Made by a program: the position numbers and the translations under genes. The notes beneath the pieces are model-generated. The model ran no database searches, had not been told where the DNA came from, and saw only the letters and a program-made list of their open reading frames with translations. From NCBI RefSeq assembly GCF_900112475.1, contig NZ_FOLW01000001.1:186001-250000 (forward strand): 64,000 bases of DNA, written 5' to 3'. Positions within the stretch are counted from its first letter, which is position 1. The number at the start of each line of letters is the position of its first letter. Of the stretch, positions 17,171 to 26,277 are shown piece after piece. This DNA is from Pragia fontium DSM 5563 = ATCC 49100 (GTDB lineage Bacteria > Pseudomonadota > Gammaproteobacteria > Enterobacterales > Enterobacteriaceae).

Positions 17171-18293
17171 GCAAAGCAGCGGCGAAAAGTCGGAAAAACC
17201 TACCGCAGGAAAACTGCGTAAGGCCAGAGAAAAAGGGGAAATCCCCCGCTCAAAAGACGTGACGATGGCGGCTGGCTTGGTGGCATCACTGTTCACCATC
17301 ACCAGCTTTTTCCCTTATTACGGTAAATTGATTGAAGAGTCATTTCATACCATTGCCAAAATGGCCGGTAAGCTGGATGACACCGAGGCCATGGCCCAGT
17401 TTTTGATGGCCAATGTGATGATCATTATTAAATTTATTGCCACATTGCTGCCTATCCCGGCGACCTGTTTTGTTGCTTCGCTGGTTCCCGGCGGCTGGCT
17501 CTTTACCCCCAACAAGCTGATTCCTGATTTTAAGAAACTCAGTCCAATCAGCGGCGTTAAGCGCCTGTTCTCCGCTAGTCATCTGACTGACGTGATTAAG
17601 ATGCTACTGAAATGTGGCATTTTGATTTATCTGCTGTACGTCATGGTACAAAGCTCGATTGGCGACATGATGCAGCTACAGGGACTGTTTCTGAATGATG
17701 CTATTAAGAAAGGATTTCAGGAATACTACAGCATCATGATCTACTTTGTGATTACTATCGCGCTGTTTGCCTTTATTGATATTCCATTGAGTAAGCATCT
17801 GTTTACCAAAAAAATGAAAATGACCAAGCAGGAAATCAAAGACGAATATAAAAACAGTGAAGGTAAACCTGAAGTTAAAAACCGCATTCGTCAGCTACAG
17901 CGCCAGTTTGCTATGGGACAAATCAATAAAACCGTGCCCAAAGCCGATGTCATTATTACTAACCCCACTCACTTCGCCGTGGCATTAAAATATGAACCGG
18001 AGAAAGCCAGTGCGCCCTACGTCGTTGCCAAAGGTATTGATGAGGTCGCTTTATATATTCGTGAAGTGGCCCGAACCAACCAAATTGAAATTGTTGAGTT
18101 ACCCCCGCTGGCCCGCGCGATTTATCACACCACCCGCGTGAATCAACAGGTTCCCGCACAGTTGTATCGCGCTATCGCCTACATATTGACTTACGTTTTG
18201 CAATTAAAGTCATGGCGAGCCGGCAAAGCTGATAAACCCAAACTGAACACTGGGATCTCCATTCCTAACGAGGTATTGAAGCAGTATGAGTAA
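17163..18293 (+). CDS. lfhB: Flagellar export switch protein FlhB, lateral system
   Basis: A 376-residue inner-membrane protein that sets export specificity. Four membrane helices lie in the first 210 residues. The cytoplasmic domain carries the self-cleavage motif NPTH (in IITNPTHFAVALKY, about residues 263-276), intact, so hook-to-filament switching should work. The N-terminus GEKSEKPTAGKLRKAREKG is standard for FlhB. It overlaps lfiR and lfhA by 8 bp each. Confidence 0.95.
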   Translation: MAEQSSGEKSEKPTAGKLRKAREKGEIPRSKDVTMAAGLVASLFTITSFFPYYGKLIEESFHTIAKMAGKLDDTEAMAQFLMANVMIIIKFIATLLPIPATCFVASLVPGGWLFTPNKLIPDFKKLSPISGVKRLFSASHLTDVIKMLLKCGILIYLLYVMVQSSIGDMMQLQGLFLNDAIKKGFQEYYSIMIYFVITIALFAFIDIPLSKHLFTKKMKMTKQEIKDEYKNSEGKPEVKNRIRQLQRQFAMGQINKTVPKADVIITNPTHFAVALKYEPEKASAPYVVAKGIDEVALYIREVARTNQIEIVELPPLARAIYHTTRVNQQVPAQLYRAIAYILTYVLQLKSWRAGKADKPKLNTGISIPNEVLKQYE

Positions 18294-20382
18294 GTTTTCA
18301 TTAAAAGGAATATTTGCCGCATTAAGGCATGGGCACATAGGGGTGCCAATTCTGCTATTGTGCGTACTGGCGATGGTTATTCTGCCGCTTCCGCCTATCG
18401 TGCTGGACGTCCTGTTCACCTTTAATATTGTGCTGGCCATTTTGGTTCTGCTGGTGAGCGTGAACAGTAAACGTCCGCTGGATTTTGCCATTTTCCCTAC
18501 CATTTTGCTGATTACCACGCTGATGCGCCTGACCCTGAACGTCGCATCAACCCGTGTGGTACTACTCAATGGTCATGAAGGGGTTGGTGCCGCGGGTAAG
18601 GTGATTGAAGCCTTCGGTCAGGTGGTGATCGGCGGCAACTTCGTGGTTGGTTTCGTGGTGTTCGTGATTCTGATGATCATCAACTTTGTGGTGGTGACCA
18701 AAGGTGCCGAGCGAATTTCTGAAGTTTCTGCACGCTTTACACTGGATGCCCTGCCCGGTAAACAGATGGCGATTGACGCAGACCTGAACGCAGGCTTGAT
18801 CAATCAAGAGCAGGCCAGAGCACGGCGTAAAGATGTGTCCAATGAGGCCGACTTCTACGGGGCAATGGACGGCGCCTCCAAATTTGTGCGCGGTGATGCC
18901 ATTGCCGGGATCATGATCCTGGTAATTAACGTCATCGGCGGTATCTTAATTGGTATTTTCAAACATAATCTGGATGCTGGCACCGCATTTGAACAGTATG
19001 TGCTGTTAACCATCGGTGATGGCTTGGTCGGCCAGATCCCATCATTGCTGCTATCAACGGCGGCAGCGATCATCGTTACTCGCGTAAGTGACAGCGGTGA
19101 TATGTCCGATGAGATTAAAACTCAACTGCTGGCATCACCATCGCTGTTATATACCGCTGCGGGAGTCATGTTTATTCTGGCGATTGTGCCGGGCATGCCA
19201 CATATGGCTTTCTTAACGTTTACTGGCGTATTGCTGTTTGTCGCCTGGAAACGCAGTAAAGCCATAGAAAAACCCGCCCCGGTTGAAGATCTTGTCGCGA
19301 TTACCAATGCCATGACCGAGGACACCGCGCAAACGGTCAGTTGGGATACCATTCCCATTGTTGAGCCGATTGGTCTGAATCTGGGTTATAAACTGGTGAC
19401 GCTGGTGGATCAATCCAAGGGTGATCCACTCACTCAGCGAATTCGCGGGGTACGTCAGGTCATTTCAGAAACCTGCGGAGTGTTATTACCCGAAGTAAGA
19501 ATTCGCGAAAATTTCCGGCTCAAACCCGCGCAATATGCCATTCATATCAATGGCGTAAAAGTGGCTACCGGTGAGGTTCATGCCGACAAGATGATGGCTA
19601 TTCCATCAACGGAAACTTACGGTGAAATCGATGGTGTACTGGATAACGATCCGGCTTACGGTATGCCCGTTACGTGGATTACGCCAGAACAAAAACCCAA
19701 AGCCCTGAACCTCGGTTATCAGGTGGTAGATTGCGCCAGCGTCGTGGCTACTCATGTTAATAAAGTGGCACGTCAATGCCTGCCGGACCTGTTTAACTAC
19801 GATGACATTACTCATTTGCATGAGCGTCTATCTTCCATCGCACCCAAATTGGCAGAAGACTTATCCGCTGCGCTAAATTTCAGTCAGCAGTTACGAATCT
19901 ATCGCCAGTTGCTGGTCGAACAGGTTTCCCTGAAAGATATTGTGACCATTAGTTCAACCCTGTTGGAGAGTTCTACCGTCACCAAAGATCCGATTCTGTT
20001 AGCATCGGATGTGCGTTATGCCTTACGTCGCGCTATCGTCTATGGACTGAATCAGGATCGCAAAAAACTGGCGACCTATACCATCGATAATGCACTGGAA
20101 AATATGTTATTGAGTTCGTTAAATCAGGCGCAGCAATCCGGTAAAGTCGCATTGGACAGTTTCCCGGTCGATCCGAATATTCTGACTCAATTACAAACCA
20201 ATATGCCGGTGATTAAAGAGCAAATGAAAGCCCAGGGATGTGAACCTATTTTACTGGTAACGCCACAGCTCAGGCCAATATTGGCACGCTATGCCCGGTT
20301 GTTTGCTCCCGGTTTACACGTTTTATCTTACAATGAAGTCCCGGATGAGAGTGAACTGAGTATTGTCGGCTCACTAGCCTGA
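18286..20382 (+). CDS. lfhA: Flagellar export gate protein FlhA, lateral system
   Basis: A 698-residue protein with about eight membrane helices in the first 330 residues and a large cytoplasmic C-terminal domain that receives chaperone-substrate complexes. The FHIPEP signature region is present (RPLDFAIFPTILLITTLMRL, then the loop GKQMAIDADLNAGLI). Length matches FlhA (about 690-700). It is the last gene of the lfiM-lfhA operon; the remaining lateral genes (hook, filament, motor) are not in the window, so they must lie beyond the left edge or elsewhere. Confidence 0.97.
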   Translation: MSKFSLKGIFAALRHGHIGVPILLLCVLAMVILPLPPIVLDVLFTFNIVLAILVLLVSVNSKRPLDFAIFPTILLITTLMRLTLNVASTRVVLLNGHEGVGAAGKVIEAFGQVVIGGNFVVGFVVFVILMIINFVVVTKGAERISEVSARFTLDALPGKQMAIDADLNAGLINQEQARARRKDVSNEADFYGAMDGASKFVRGDAIAGIMILVINVIGGILIGIFKHNLDAGTAFEQYVLLTIGDGLVGQIPSLLLSTAAAIIVTRVSDSGDMSDEIKTQLLASPSLLYTAAGVMFILAIVPGMPHMAFLTFTGVLLFVAWKRSKAIEKPAPVEDLVAITNAMTEDTAQTVSWDTIPIVEPIGLNLGYKLVTLVDQSKGDPLTQRIRGVRQVISETCGVLLPEVRIRENFRLKPAQYAIHINGVKVATGEVHADKMMAIPSTETYGEIDGVLDNDPAYGMPVTWITPEQKPKALNLGYQVVDCASVVATHVNKVARQCLPDLFNYDDITHLHERLSSIAPKLAEDLSAALNFSQQLRIYRQLLVEQVSLKDIVTISSTLLESSTVTKDPILLASDVRYALRRAIVYGLNQDRKKLATYTIDNALENMLLSSLNQAQQSGKVALDSFPVDPNILTQLQTNMPVIKEQMKAQGCEPILLVTPQLRPILARYARLFAPGLHVLSYNEVPDESELSIVGSLA

Positions 20383-20410
20383 TAGGAATTTAACGGTAAA
20401 AATTCATCAT

Positions 20411-20438
20411 AAAAAAACAGAGGGAATTCCCTCTGTTT
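20411..20438. terminator. Bidirectional terminator between lfhA and the microcin-like gene
   Basis: A perfect palindrome AAACAGAGGGAATTCCCTCTGTTT (20415-20438) lies between convergent genes. On the minus strand it is followed by a run of seven T residues, on the plus strand by three, so it is strongest for the minus-strand peptide genes. Confidence 0.85.
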
Positions 20439-20467
20439 GAATATCTGCATACGATTAATCAATACAA

Positions 20468-20794
20468 TTAGATAATTGATTGTCCGCTAGCCTTGCCTCT
20501 GCCGATATTTTCACGGTAGTGGGCTAAGGTGTTTTTCACTTCATCTTTACCAAACGCCAGACCGGCTAAACCACCGAAAATGCCACCCACGATTGGGCCA
20601 ACAAATAAACCACCTACGGCTTGAGCAAGAGTACCAAAGCCTAAACCGCCAGAAGCTGTTGCAGTACCACCGAGAGCAATACCGGTTGTTACACCATCAC
20701 CAACTCCCCAAAGAAAACCTTCGATAGAATCAGTAATACCAGATGTCCAGGCGCCGCTTACCATTTCTACTTCGTTGTTCTGTAATTCACGCAT
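20468..20794 (-). CDS. Microcin/class II bacteriocin-like peptide A with double-glycine leader
   Basis: A 108-residue peptide. The first 15 residues (MRELQNNEVEMVSGA) form a double-glycine-type leader like those of colicin V and related class II microcins, normally cut by a C39 peptidase-ABC exporter after Gly-Ala or Gly-Gly. The predicted mature part (about 93 residues) is rich in Gly, Ala and Thr with many GxxxG spacings and is strongly hydrophobic, suggesting membrane insertion, then a charged tail KDEVKNTLAHYRENI. A good ribosome site (AGGGATAA) precedes ATG 20794. It is a close paralogue of the next upstream gene. No exporter is visible in the window. It might alternatively be another leader-bearing secreted peptide without killing activity. 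Confidence 0.75.
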   Translation of the reverse strand: MRELQNNEVEMVSGAWTSGITDSIEGFLWGVGDGVTTGIALGGTATASGGLGFGTLAQAVGGLFVGPIVGGIFGGLAGLAFGKDEVKNTLAHYRENIGRGKASGQSII

Positions 20795-20896
20795 TGTTAT
20801 TATCCCTAATGAATAAACAAATCATCAAATCCGGATAAACACGTTTATCCGGATCCTGAAAACAAAATGCCTATTGGCAAATACACCAACAGTTAA

Positions 20897-21196
20897 TTAA
20901 CCGTGGATATTTTCACGATAGTGAGCCAGAGTGGCTTTCACTTCATCTTTACCAAAGATCGCACCAGCCAGCGTACCAAAAATACCGCCAACAAGAGGAC
21001 CAACTAACAGACCACCAACGGCTTGAGCAAGAGTACCAAAACCTAAACCGCCAGAAGAAGTTGCAGTTCCACCAATAGCGATACCGGTAGTCAGGCCGTC
21101 ACCTAAGCCCCAAGCAGCACCTTCGATAGTGTCATTAACGCTAGCAGTCCAACCACCGCTGATCATTTCAACTTCATTGTTTTGTAATTCACGCAT
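20897..21196 (-). CDS. Microcin/class II bacteriocin-like peptide B with double-glycine leader
   Basis: A 99-residue paralogue of the downstream peptide, with almost the same leader (MRELQNNEVEMISGG, here a true Gly-Gly) and the same core block TTGIA.GGTAT.SGGLGFGTLAQAVGGL and charged tail KDEVKATLAHYRENI. The open frame extends 12 codons upstream, but ATG 21196 is preceded by GAAGGGA and matches the start of the paralogue. The two genes are 102 bp apart on one strand and probably one transcript, ending at the terminator at 20411-20438. Two related peptides in tandem are typical of two-component bacteriocins, which is only an inference here. Confidence 0.75.
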   Translation of the reverse strand: MRELQNNEVEMISGGWTASVNDTIEGAAWGLGDGLTTGIAIGGTATSSGGLGFGTLAQAVGGLLVGPLVGGIFGTLAGAIFGKDEVKATLAHYRENIHG

Positions 21197-21433
21197 ATTA
21201 AAATCCCTTCTCAAATATATATAATTAGACATCTGTTATAGGACGACTTAATAACAAGACCGACCAATTTCTATTTTTACCATATAAAATTATTTTGTTT
21301 TATTAGAATTTATTTTATTTATTTAAATAACAAGAATAATTAAGCATTCGTTTTAGCTTCAGCATAAAGTCATTTATCAAAAAAACGAATTTACTTATCA
21401 AAACATAAGGGAATTAAACAAAAACCTTAAAAA

Positions 21434-21649
21434 TCAAAAGAAAGAAATTAACAACGATAAAACAATAATGCTAAAAATTCGCATCAAATCCATTTTACCA
21501 ACAATAAGGAAAAATAATAAACCCGAAAAACAAAAGGGTAAATAAAAATAAGTATTAAAATTTAAATGGTGAAAGAAATCATTATTTTCAATTACCATGG
21601 AAAAACAATAATTAAATAAAAATATAACCATAACAATGTATATACACAA
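21434..21649 (-). CDS. Possible small membrane protein upstream of the bacteriocin-like genes (immunity candidate)
   Basis: An open frame of 71 residues, nearly all hydrophobic, with about three membrane-spanning segments (residues 2-18, 34-52, 54-71). The first codon is TTG with AGGA 4 bp upstream; ATG at 21631 is an alternative. It lies on the same strand, about 240 bp upstream of the twin peptide genes, in AT-rich DNA. Small three-helix membrane proteins often give immunity to class II bacteriocins. The AT-rich setting means an accidental hydrophobic frame cannot be excluded. Confidence 0.35.
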   Translation of the reverse strand: MCIYIVMVIFLFNYCFSMVIENNDFFHHLNFNTYFYLPFCFSGLLFFLIVGKMDLMRIFSIIVLSLLISFF

Positions 21650-21906
21650 ATAATCCTATGCCAATAGTTTTTTATTTATCGCATTAAACAAAAACCTCAC
21701 CATATTACGATATAAATCCCTGGCCTAAACGGAGTATCATTTCTTCTCTTTACAACCCAACATCGCGCATTTCGCTATGGTCGACCATATAGATATCGTC
21801 AGCGATAAAAACAAACGATTGTCGAGCACGATGATACCATCACCTGACTTAACAACAGCATCTAACAAGGCAAGGTGAGCACCTTCAACCAATTTAAGGA
21901 GAATAA

Positions 21907-22623
21907 ATGACAGGTCCGTTACTAAATAGCGCCGCCGTCTTTATCGGTGGCGGGCTTGGCTTGCTATTAGCCCCGGTGATACCCCAACGTTTAAGAGATG
22001 GCCTACCTGCCGCTTTTGCCATGATATCCATCGCCATGGGGGTGGTGATGACGATTAAGGTGCAACAATTACCCGCCGTCGCTCTGGCGCTAATACTCGG
22101 TTTAGCTATTGGTGAACTGTGTTTTATGGAAAAAGGCGTTCAACGATTTGGCAGCTTTATTCAACGCGTGTTGGCTCGAATTCTGCCGGTGCGCAATCAT
22201 AATATGACGCCTGAACTTTATAGCCAAAACTTTACCGCTCTGATCGTGCTGTTTTGTGCCGGAGGAACCGGCGTGGTTGGTGCATTAACCGAAGGGATGA
22301 CCGGTAACTATCAGCTCTTGCTGGTCAAATCATTGCTGGATATCTTTACCGCCATGATTTTCGCTACCACGCTGGGTGCCGCTGTGATGTCAATCGCCTT
22401 CCCCCAGTTACTCATCCAAAGCCTGCTCTACTTCTCCGCCCGTCTTATCATGCCCTATATGAACGAGATCACGCTGGGAGACTTTTCAGCCTGCGGTGGC
22501 ATTATTATGATTGCCGTTGGCTTGCGCATCGCCCAAATTAAGACCTTCGCCGTGGTTAACTTTTTGCCAGCATTGCTGATTATTATTCCCATATCTCTGT
22601 ATTGGCATAGATTTATGGGATGA
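21907..22623 (+). CDS. yqgA: DUF554 family inner-membrane protein (YqgA-like)
   Basis: A 238-residue protein with about seven hydrophobic segments and glycine-rich starts such as GGGLGLLLAP, matching the DUF554/YqgA family in length (E. coli YqgA 235) and pattern (FCAGGTGVVGALTEGM, DIFTAMIFATTLGAAVM). The family's function is not established; a transport role has been suggested by its topology. AAGGAGAATAA gives a strong ribosome site for ATG 21907. It stands alone, convergent with the next gene. Confidence 0.85.
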   Translation: MTGPLLNSAAVFIGGGLGLLLAPVIPQRLRDGLPAAFAMISIAMGVVMTIKVQQLPAVALALILGLAIGELCFMEKGVQRFGSFIQRVLARILPVRNHNMTPELYSQNFTALIVLFCAGGTGVVGALTEGMTGNYQLLLVKSLLDIFTAMIFATTLGAAVMSIAFPQLLIQSLLYFSARLIMPYMNEITLGDFSACGGIIMIAVGLRIAQIKTFAVVNFLPALLIIIPISLYWHRFMG

Positions 22624-22651
22624 CATAACAAGAGAGTTCTCTTTCCCCGAC

Positions 22652-23347
22652 TTAAGGTTGAATCAGTTTAGCGGCAACCTTTTTAGCTATCTGCTCACGC
22701 TGCTGCTGAAAAGAACAGGTTAAATCCCTAACCTGAGCCACTAACTCTGGTTCTGCTTTAGCCGGCGAACCGCCAATAAACGGTGGAGCCGGGTCATATT
22801 CCATCCTGAGCTGCGCCAACTTAGCCCGTTCAGTACCAAACACTTCCGCCATTAGTGACAAAGCAAAATCAATGCCCGACGTTACCCCAGCCCCCGTCAC
22901 CCGATTACCATCGATAACCACCCGCTGATTAACCGGCTCAACGTTAAAAAAAGCCAGCTGATTCAGAGAAAGCCAATGACAAGTCGCACGATAGCCGGTA
23001 AGTAATCCGGCCGCCGCCAGAATCAGTGAACCGGTACACACTGAAGTGACATACAGTGCCGTTTGCGCCTGGCCTCGTAAGAAAGTTAGTACTTCCTCAT
23101 CCTCCATCAGTGGCAACTGACCAGCCCCTCCCGGGACAAACAAAATATCCGCCTGCGGACACTGCGCCATACTCACCGTGGGCAAAATCGCCAAACCGTT
23201 AACATCCCTGACCGGTGCCATATCCTTCCACACCAAATGAATCTGTAACTCTTTAAAACTGGAAAACACCTCAAATGGGCCCGTTAAATCCAATTGCGTC
23301 ATATTAGGATAAATCAGCATTACAACATTGAGAGTGGCTTTATTCAT
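22652..23347 (-). CDS. DJ-1/PfpI family protein, isonitrile hydratase-like
   Basis: A 231-residue protein of the class I glutamine amidotransferase-like fold. The nucleophile elbow is intact (VTSVCTGSLILAAAGLL, Cys about 105) and the GYRATCHW block with its His follows. These features and length resemble cyclohexyl-isocyanide (isonitrile) hydratase InhA, which converts isonitriles to N-formamides. Other DJ-1/PfpI members act on glyoxal or are regulators, so the substrate is uncertain. ATG 23347 is chosen over GTG 23350; AGGAAAACC precedes both. Confidence 0.75.
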   Translation of the reverse strand: MNKATLNVVMLIYPNMTQLDLTGPFEVFSSFKELQIHLVWKDMAPVRDVNGLAILPTVSMAQCPQADILFVPGGAGQLPLMEDEEVLTFLRGQAQTALYVTSVCTGSLILAAAGLLTGYRATCHWLSLNQLAFFNVEPVNQRVVIDGNRVTGAGVTSGIDFALSLMAEVFGTERAKLAQLRMEYDPAPPFIGGSPAKAEPELVAQVRDLTCSFQQQREQIAKKVAAKLIQP

Positions 23348-23493
23348 CACGGTTTTCCTACTTACTCAGAAGACGGGCGTTTCCCTCTAAATAACACTAA
23401 TCTGTATCAAATAACAATCCGTCCTATGTCAGTATTCACTCACCGTCATAATATCCTTTCACCTAACCTCAAGAGTCTCTACAATAGCCCCTT

Positions 23494-23595
23494 CTCAACG
23501 GGGTGCTTGTTAAAGCTGAGAATGCATTTGGGCTGATAAATCCTGAACCATACCCGTAGAACCTGATCCGGTTAATACCGGCGGAGGGATTTGAG
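23494..23595 (+). promoter_or_regulatory. TPP (THI-box) riboswitch upstream of thiBPQ
   Basis: All conserved elements are present in order: CGGGGTGC, the GCTGAGA motif, ACCCGTAGAACCTGAT and CCGGCGGAGGGA. The closing helix P1 is CTCAA (23494-23498) with TTGAG (23591-23595). Binding of thiamine pyrophosphate would switch off thiamine uptake. In the expression platform, CTCAA at 23637-23641 can pair with the same TTGAG strand (with GGTT against AACC), giving a competing structure, and an imperfect hairpin AACC-CATTCA / TGAATGGTT (23596-23630) lies between. Confidence 0.97.
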
Positions 23596-23686
23596 AACCC
23601 ATTCATCATCCGCGCTACCCTTGAATGGTTTCCTCGCTCAAAGACCTTTGTTCCTGACCCATTATTTTGCTGTATAGGAGCACAAC

Positions 23687-24694
23687 GTGTTGAAGAAACT
23701 GATTGCTGCAACCCTGCTGTTAATCACCACACAGGTATGGGCGAATGCCGAGCAAAGCAAACCCACGCTGACGGTCTATACCTACGATTCGTTTGCTTCG
23801 GATTGGGGCCCGGGACCTAAAATCAAAGAGATATTTGAACAACAGTGCCAGTGCAATCTGAAGTTTGTTGCTTTGGCCGATGGCGTTTCGCTACTTAACC
23901 GACTCAGAATGGAAGGGAAAAATAGCCCGGCTGACGTGGTACTAGGGTTGGATAACAACTTACTCACTGCGGCAAAACAATCCGGCCTGTTTGCTCCACA
24001 TCAGCAGAATGTGAATACCCACTCACTGACCCTGCCCGGCGGCTGGCAAGATGATACGTTCATTCCCTATGATTACGGTTACTTCGCTTTTGTTTATAAC
24101 CAGCAAACTCTGAAAAATCCACCTAAAAGCCTGCATGAGTTAATTGAAAGCCCGGAAAAGTGGCGAGTAATTTATCAGGATCCGCGCACCAGTACCCCCG
24201 GCCAGGGTTTACTGCTGTGGATACAAAAAGTTTATGGCGATCAAGCGCCACAAGCCTGGCAGCAACTGGCTAAAAAAACGGTCACGGTAACCAAAGGCTG
24301 GAGCGACGCCTATGGCCTGTTTTTAAAAGGAGAAGCCGATCTGGTGCTCAGTTATACCACTTCTCCTGCTTATCATGTGATTGAAGAAAAAGATCATCGT
24401 TATGTCGCTGCACCATTCAGTGAAGGCCATTACTTGCAAGTTGAGATTGCCGGACAGCTGGCCAGCAGCAAACAACCTAAACTGGCTGCCGAATTTATGG
24501 CATTTATCACTACGCCTGCATTCCAAAGCCAAATTCCCACCACCAATTGGATGTATCCGGTGATTGATATCCCATTACCAGAAGCATTTATTGAGACGCC
24601 CAAACCCGTCACTACGCTGGAATTTAGCCCTCAAGAAGTGGCTCAGTCTCGTCGCTCATGGATTCAGGTATGGCAGAACGCCGTCAGCCGTTAA
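23687..24694 (+). CDS. thiB: Thiamine/TPP ABC transporter, periplasmic binding protein ThiB
   Basis: A 335-residue periplasmic protein (also called TbpA) that binds thiamine, thiamine monophosphate and TPP and delivers them to ThiPQ. The signal peptide ends about residue 20 (QVWANA). The mature start TLTVYTYDSFASDWGPGP is standard for the family. The start is GTG, with AGGAG 6 bp upstream. It lies behind the TPP riboswitch and overlaps thiP by about 25 bp, so the three genes form one operon thiBPQ. Confidence 0.97.
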   Translation: MLKKLIAATLLLITTQVWANAEQSKPTLTVYTYDSFASDWGPGPKIKEIFEQQCQCNLKFVALADGVSLLNRLRMEGKNSPADVVLGLDNNLLTAAKQSGLFAPHQQNVNTHSLTLPGGWQDDTFIPYDYGYFAFVYNQQTLKNPPKSLHELIESPEKWRVIYQDPRTSTPGQGLLLWIQKVYGDQAPQAWQQLAKKTVTVTKGWSDAYGLFLKGEADLVLSYTTSPAYHVIEEKDHRYVAAPFSEGHYLQVEIAGQLASSKQPKLAAEFMAFITTPAFQSQIPTTNWMYPVIDIPLPEAFIETPKPVTTLEFSPQEVAQSRRSWIQVWQNAVSR

Positions 24695-26277
24695 TCGCAC
24701 CTTGGCTATGGCCTGGCCTGATTGCTGCGATGCTGATTCTTGGCATCGCGCTCTCGGCGTTTATCGCGCTCTGGGTTTATTCTCCTCCGGGTAATGTCGG
24801 CCAACTGTTGAATGACCGCTATTTATGGCACGTCATTCGTTTTACCTTTTGGCAAGCGTTTTTATCCGCGATGATTTCCTTGATTCCGGCGATATTTATT
24901 GCCGGAGCGTTGTATCGCCGCCGCTTTATGGGCAGAGCCATCTTGCTACGCTTGTGCGCTATGACGTTGGTTCTGCCAGTATTGGTGGCCGTTTTTGGGT
25001 TGTTAAGCGTTTATGGCCGTCAAGGCTGGTTGGCGCAGCTATGTCATTTTATTGGCCTTGATTACCAATTCTCACCCTATGGGCTACAGGGCATTTTATT
25101 AGCCCACGCGTTCTTTAATTTGCCGCTGGCTACCCGTCTACTTCTTCAATCACTGGAAACCATTGCCGTTGAACAACGACAATTAGCCGCACAGTTAGGC
25201 ATGAATACATGGCAGCGTTTTCGTTTTGTGGAATGGCCAGCATTACGGCGACAGATTCTACCTACCGGTGCCTTAATCTTTATGCTGTGCTTTGCCAGCT
25301 TCGCTACCGTACTTTCTCTGGGCGGTGGGCCGCAAGCGACCACTATTGAATTGGCTATCTATCAATCATTACATTATGATTTTGATCCGCAACGGGCAGC
25401 ACTGCTCGGTCTGATTCAATTAACCTTTTGTCTGGGAATCGTGTTGCTTAGTCAACGTCTGAATCCTTCACTGCCAGTGGGAACCACCTATGGTCAAAAG
25501 TGGCGAGATCCTCAGGACTCTGCAATGGGAAAAATCATTGATAGTCTGCTGATTGCCTTTACCCTGTGTTTATTAATGCCGCCTTTATTAGCGGTCATTA
25601 TCGATGGCATCAACAGTACCATCGGTAACGTACTCAGCCAGCCCGCTCTTTGGCAAGCATTAGCTACGTCATTACGCATTGCTGCCGGTTCCGGGGTACT
25701 TAGCCTGATATTAACCATGATGCTGTTATGGAGCAGTCGTGAACTAAAACTGCGCCATAACCCTTGGGGCGCCAGACTGGAAATTAGTGGCATGGCTATT
25801 TTAGCAATGCCCGCGATTGTATTAGCCACTGGCTTCTTTCTTCTGCTCAATAATAGCGTTGGCTTGCCTGAATCCGCCGATGGCATTGTGATATTCACCA
25901 ACGCCCTGATGGCTATTCCTTACGCATTAAAAGTATTAGAAAACCCAATGCGCGATTTGGCTGAACGCTATACTTTACTTAGTCAGTCTCTTGGCCTCAG
26001 CGGCTGGAACCGTTTGCGCTGGATAGAATTAAAAGCCCTGAAACGCCCCATTGCTCAGGCTCTTGCCTTTGCCAGCGTGTTATCAATTGGGGATTTTGGG
26101 GTTATTGCCCTATTCGGCAATGAACAATTCCGTACATTACCCTATTATCTTTATCAGCAGTTGGGCAACTATCGTAGCGAATCAGGCGCAGTGACTGCGC
26201 TAATTTTGCTGATACTGTGCTTTTTGCTGTTTACTCTGATTGAACGATTACCCGGACGCCATGATCACACTGAATAA
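24670..26277 (+). CDS. thiP: Thiamine/TPP ABC transporter permease ThiP
   Basis: A 535-residue inner-membrane permease formed by two fused BPD-type permease halves with about twelve helices. Each half contains the coupling EAA-like loop ([17 protein letters not shown] and [17 protein letters not shown]). The segment from MAERRQPL onward aligns with E. coli ThiP, so ATG 24670 is preferred over ATG 24658. It overlaps the thiB end and its own end overlaps thiQ by 17 bp. Confidence 0.97.
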   Translation: MAERRQPLIAPWLWPGLIAAMLILGIALSAFIALWVYSPPGNVGQLLNDRYLWHVIRFTFWQAFLSAMISLIPAIFIAGALYRRRFMGRAILLRLCAMTLVLPVLVAVFGLLSVYGRQGWLAQLCHFIGLDYQFSPYGLQGILLAHAFFNLPLATRLLLQSLETIAVEQRQLAAQLGMNTWQRFRFVEWPALRRQILPTGALIFMLCFASFATVLSLGGGPQATTIELAIYQSLHYDFDPQRAALLGLIQLTFCLGIVLLSQRLNPSLPVGTTYGQKWRDPQDSAMGKIIDSLLIAFTLCLLMPPLLAVIIDGINSTIGNVLSQPALWQALATSLRIAAGSGVLSLILTMMLLWSSRELKLRHNPWGARLEISGMAILAMPAIVLATGFFLLLNNSVGLPESADGIVIFTNALMAIPYALKVLENPMRDLAERYTLLSQSLGLSGWNRLRWIELKALKRPIAQALAFASVLSIGDFGVIALFGNEQFRTLPYYLYQQLGNYRSESGAVTALILLILCFLLFTLIERLPGRHDHTE

